The position numbers were made by a program, and so were the translations under genes. Shown in pieces: positions 62,183 to 64,000 of a stretch of 64,000 nt of DNA (within the stretch, counting starts at the first letter, position 1; each line of letters begins with the position of its first letter). The stretch covers positions 434,001 to 498,000 of the forward strand of contig NZ_SCIN01000003.1 of the NCBI RefSeq assembly GCF_004101245.1. Direction: 5' to 3'. The notes under the pieces were generated by a model. It saw only the letters and a list, made by a program, of their open reading frames with translations. It did no database searches and was not told the origin of the DNA. The stretch comes from Sphingomonas sp. UV9. Lineage in GTDB: Bacteria; Pseudomonadota; Alphaproteobacteria; Sphingomonadales; Sphingomonadaceae.

Positions 62183-63358
62183 CTAGCCGAACGGGCGGTA
62201 GATCGAGGGCTGCGGCTCGGTGAACCACGCCGCGCCGGTGTCCGTCACGTGGAAATGATCCTCGAGCCGGATGCCGAAGCGGTCGGGGATGACGATCATC
62301 GGTTCGTTTGAAAAACACATGCCGGGCGCGAGCGGCGTGCGGTCGCCGCGGACGAGATAGGCGGGCTCGTGGATCGACAGGCCGATGCCGTGGCCGGTGC
62401 GGTGCGGCAGGCCGGGGAGGCGGTAGTCGGGGCCGAGCCCGGCTTTCTCCAGCACCACGCGGGCCGCGGCGTCGATCGCTTCGCATGGCACGCCGGGCCG
62501 GACCGCGTCGAATGCCGCGGCCTGCGCTTCGTGTTCGATGTCCCAGATCGCGCGCTCTTCGTCGCCGACGGTGCCGAACGCATACGTCCGCGTGATGTCG
62601 GAATGATAGCCTTCGACCTGGCAGCCGGTGTCGATCAGCACGAGCTGGTCGTCTTCGAGCAGCTGGTCGCCGGGGATGCCGTGCGGGAAGGCAGTCGCCC
62701 GGCCGAACTGGACCGCGCAGAAATACGAGCCCGACGATCCGATCGCACGATGCGCCTCGTCGATGAAGCGGATCACCGTGCTGGCGGCGATACCGGGGTG
62801 GAGGATGCGCGCGGCGCGGCGCTGGATGTCGAGCGTCATAGCCTTGGCTTGCGACAGGAGCGCGATTTCGGCGGGGCTTTTGATCATCCGGCACGCGTCG
62901 ATCACCGAGGCGCCGTCGCCGAGATCGAGGCCGGTGGCGGCGAGCGCGGTCGCCATGCCGTAGGGGAGTTGCGGGTCGATCAGCAGCGTGCCGTCGACGG
63001 CGTCGACCACAAGCGCGTACGGGCTCTCGTCTTCTTCCCAGAGCCGCAGGTCGGCGTCGATTTCGACCGCCGCCTCCAGCGAACCCTGTTCGAAGCGCGG
63101 ACAGATCAGGATCGGCTGGCCCTTAACCGGGAGGAGCAGCGCGACGAGCCGCTCGGTCGCGCCCCACGGGATACCGGCGAAATAGCGCAGGCTCGCCCCC
63201 GCACCGATCAGGATCGCGTCGGCGCCCGCCGCCTCGGTCAGCGCGCGCGCCTTGTCGAGCCGGGCGGCGCGTTCGGTCGACGTGATGCGCGGCGCCGGGG
63301 TCGCCCAGGGGGCAATGGTCGACAGTTCGTCGGCTATCGTTGATCCGCCGATGGTCAT
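62183..63358 (-). CDS. M24-family Xaa-Pro-type metallopeptidase
   Basis: 391 residues from the ATG at 63358. The creatinase-like N-terminal domain (~1-165) is followed by the pita-bread domain. Metal ligands are in VLIDTGCQVEGYHSDITRTYAFG (split; two Asp), LPHRTGHGIGL (His), FSNEPMIVIPDRFG (Glu) and LEDHFHVTDTG (Glu). This set fits Xaa-Pro aminopeptidase/dipeptidase (PepP/PepQ-like). No signal peptide, so it acts in the cytoplasm on imported peptides. Its ATG overlaps the stop of the FAD dehydrogenase gene (ATGA). Confidence 0.92.
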   Translation of the reverse strand: MTIGGSTIADELSTIAPWATPAPRITSTERAARLDKARALTEAAGADAILIGAGASLRYFAGIPWGATERLVALLLPVKGQPILICPRFEQGSLEAAVEIDADLRLWEEDESPYALVVDAVDGTLLIDPQLPYGMATALAATGLDLGDGASVIDACRMIKSPAEIALLSQAKAMTLDIQRRAARILHPGIAASTVIRFIDEAHRAIGSSGSYFCAVQFGRATAFPHGIPGDQLLEDDQLVLIDTGCQVEGYHSDITRTYAFGTVGDEERAIWDIEHEAQAAAFDAVRPGVPCEAIDAAARVVLEKAGLGPDYRLPGLPHRTGHGIGLSIHEPAYLVRGDRTPLAPGMCFSNEPMIVIPDRFGIRLEDHFHVTDTGAAWFTEPQPSIYRPFG

Positions 63359-64000
63359 GCGTGATGTCCTTTCTGACTGAAGCGGGCTTTTTTGCCGAAG
63401 CGGTCGAGGTCGAACGGGGCGAGCGGCACCGCGGGCGTCTCGTCCGCGAGCATCGCCGCGACGAGGGTCGCGGTCACCGGGGCCAGCGTGAGCCCGAGAT
63501 GCTGATGCCCGAACGCATAGGCGAGATTCGCGTGGCGCGTCGAGCGGCCGATCGCGGGAAGATAGTCGGGCAGCGTCGGTCTGGCGCCCATCCAGCGCTC
63601 GAACGGCCCCTCGATCGGCAGGCCGAGCGTGCGGACGTGATGCTCGAGCCGGTCCCATTTGCGCGGATCGGGCGGGCCGTCGGGATCGCCGAGTTCGACG
63701 AAGCTCGCCGCCTGCACGCAATCGGCATAGCGCGTGACGATCATCGACCGATCCTCGAACACCAATGGTGGCAGGTCTGCGGGCCAGCCGTCGGCGCGCG
63801 CGCGGATGTGATAGCCGCGCTCGGCGATCATCGGTACGCGGTAGCCGAGCGGTTCGAGCAGCGTGCGCGAGCGGACGCCAGCGGTCACGAGTACGCGATC
63901 AACATCATGCCCGACGATGACGATCCGGTCGCCGTCTTCCGCCAGCGCTGCGGCTTGGCGGACGATCCGACCGCCCCGCGCCTCGACCGAGGCTTCGAGC
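63355..64000 (-). CDS. DadA-like FAD-dependent D-amino-acid dehydrogenase, N-terminal part outside the window
   Basis: Only the last ~214 residues are present; the frame is open to base 64000. Visible parts are VTAGVRSRTLLEPLGYRVPM, ERGYHIRAR, FEDRSMIVTRYADCVQAASFVELG, WMGARPTLPDYLPAIGRS and FGHQHLGLTLAP, all typical of DAO/DadA-type enzymes. GHQHLGLT is part of the FAD/substrate region. D-hydroxyproline dehydrogenases belong to this group, which would fit with the neighbouring Xaa-Pro peptidase and Ldh2-type reductase, but other D-amino acids are possible. Confidence 0.85.
   Translation of the reverse strand, partial: LEASVEARGGRIVRQAAALAEDGDRIVIVGHDVDRVLVTAGVRSRTLLEPLGYRVPMIAERGYHIRARADGWPADLPPLVFEDRSMIVTRYADCVQAASFVELGDPDGPPDPRKWDRLEHHVRTLGLPIEGPFERWMGARPTLPDYLPAIGRSTRHANLAYAFGHQHLGLTLAPVTATLVAAMLADETPAVPLAPFDLDRFGKKARFSQKGHHA

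Overview
The window looks like chromosomal DNA from a high-GC alphaproteobacterium of the Sphingomonas type. The evidence is an rnd-lptC-lptA-lptB-rpoN gene order, a DivK-like single-domain regulator beside a DUF3572-type gene, a large TonB-dependent receptor of the sphingomonad style, many exported peptidases, and very frequent short palindromic intergenic repeats. I see no rRNA, tRNA, CRISPR array, prophage, transposase or plasmid gene. This placement comes from reading the proteins, not from a database search.

Layout. 0-6.3 kb: exported M28 peptidase (5' end cut off), a metallo-beta-lactamase-fold hydrolase, a fused PabB/PabC folate enzyme, aspartate aminotransferase, a 48-residue membrane peptide and an exported MsrA. 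6.4-28 kb: housekeeping genes (kup, peptidases, the rnd-lptCAB-rpoN run, a glycine-rich double cold-shock protein, glutaminyl cyclase, a VirJ-like protein). Scattered among them are all four members of the ligase-associated DNA damage response set: PdeM, Lhr-like helicase, metallo-beta-lactamase exonuclease and ATP-dependent ligase. 28-33.7 kb: a DUF1328 protein, dps with an unusual pair of microsatellites upstream, a GDT1-like protein, rpmG, divK, and small enzymes. 33.7-38.8 kb: two polytopic GT-C-like membrane proteins and a UDP-galactopyranose-mutase-like flavoprotein. 39-45.8 kb: argG, an EF-hand protein, cfa, a molybdopterin oxidoreductase with its cytochrome b, a flavin reductase and an MFS exporter.

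45.9-64 kb is the accessory highlight. It holds a TonB receptor, a Tat-exported GH2 beta-galactosidase and an S9 (dipeptidyl peptidase IV-like) peptidase in one unit. Next come a divergent pair, a 908-residue DUF5695-like protein and a GH127-type beta-L-arabinofuranosidase, followed by an Ldh2-family reductase and a DUF885 metalloprotease. Facing them is an operon with an M24 Xaa-Pro-type peptidase and a DadA-like FAD dehydrogenase that runs off the window. A 17-base sequence, GGATATCGTATAYTATA, lies upstream of the receptor and again, inverted, in the divergent promoter region, which suggests a common regulator. GH127 enzymes are known to remove beta-L-arabinofuranose linked to hydroxyproline, and the peptidases and dehydrogenases suit proline or hydroxyproline. 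My main hypothesis is therefore that this locus uses plant hydroxyproline-rich glycoproteins (extensin or arabinogalactan-protein type).

The intergenic spaces hold at least seven families of inverted-repeat elements. The commonest (element A, seven full copies of about 120 bp) has arms that are alike except for a middle module, and every copy carries one module of each type.
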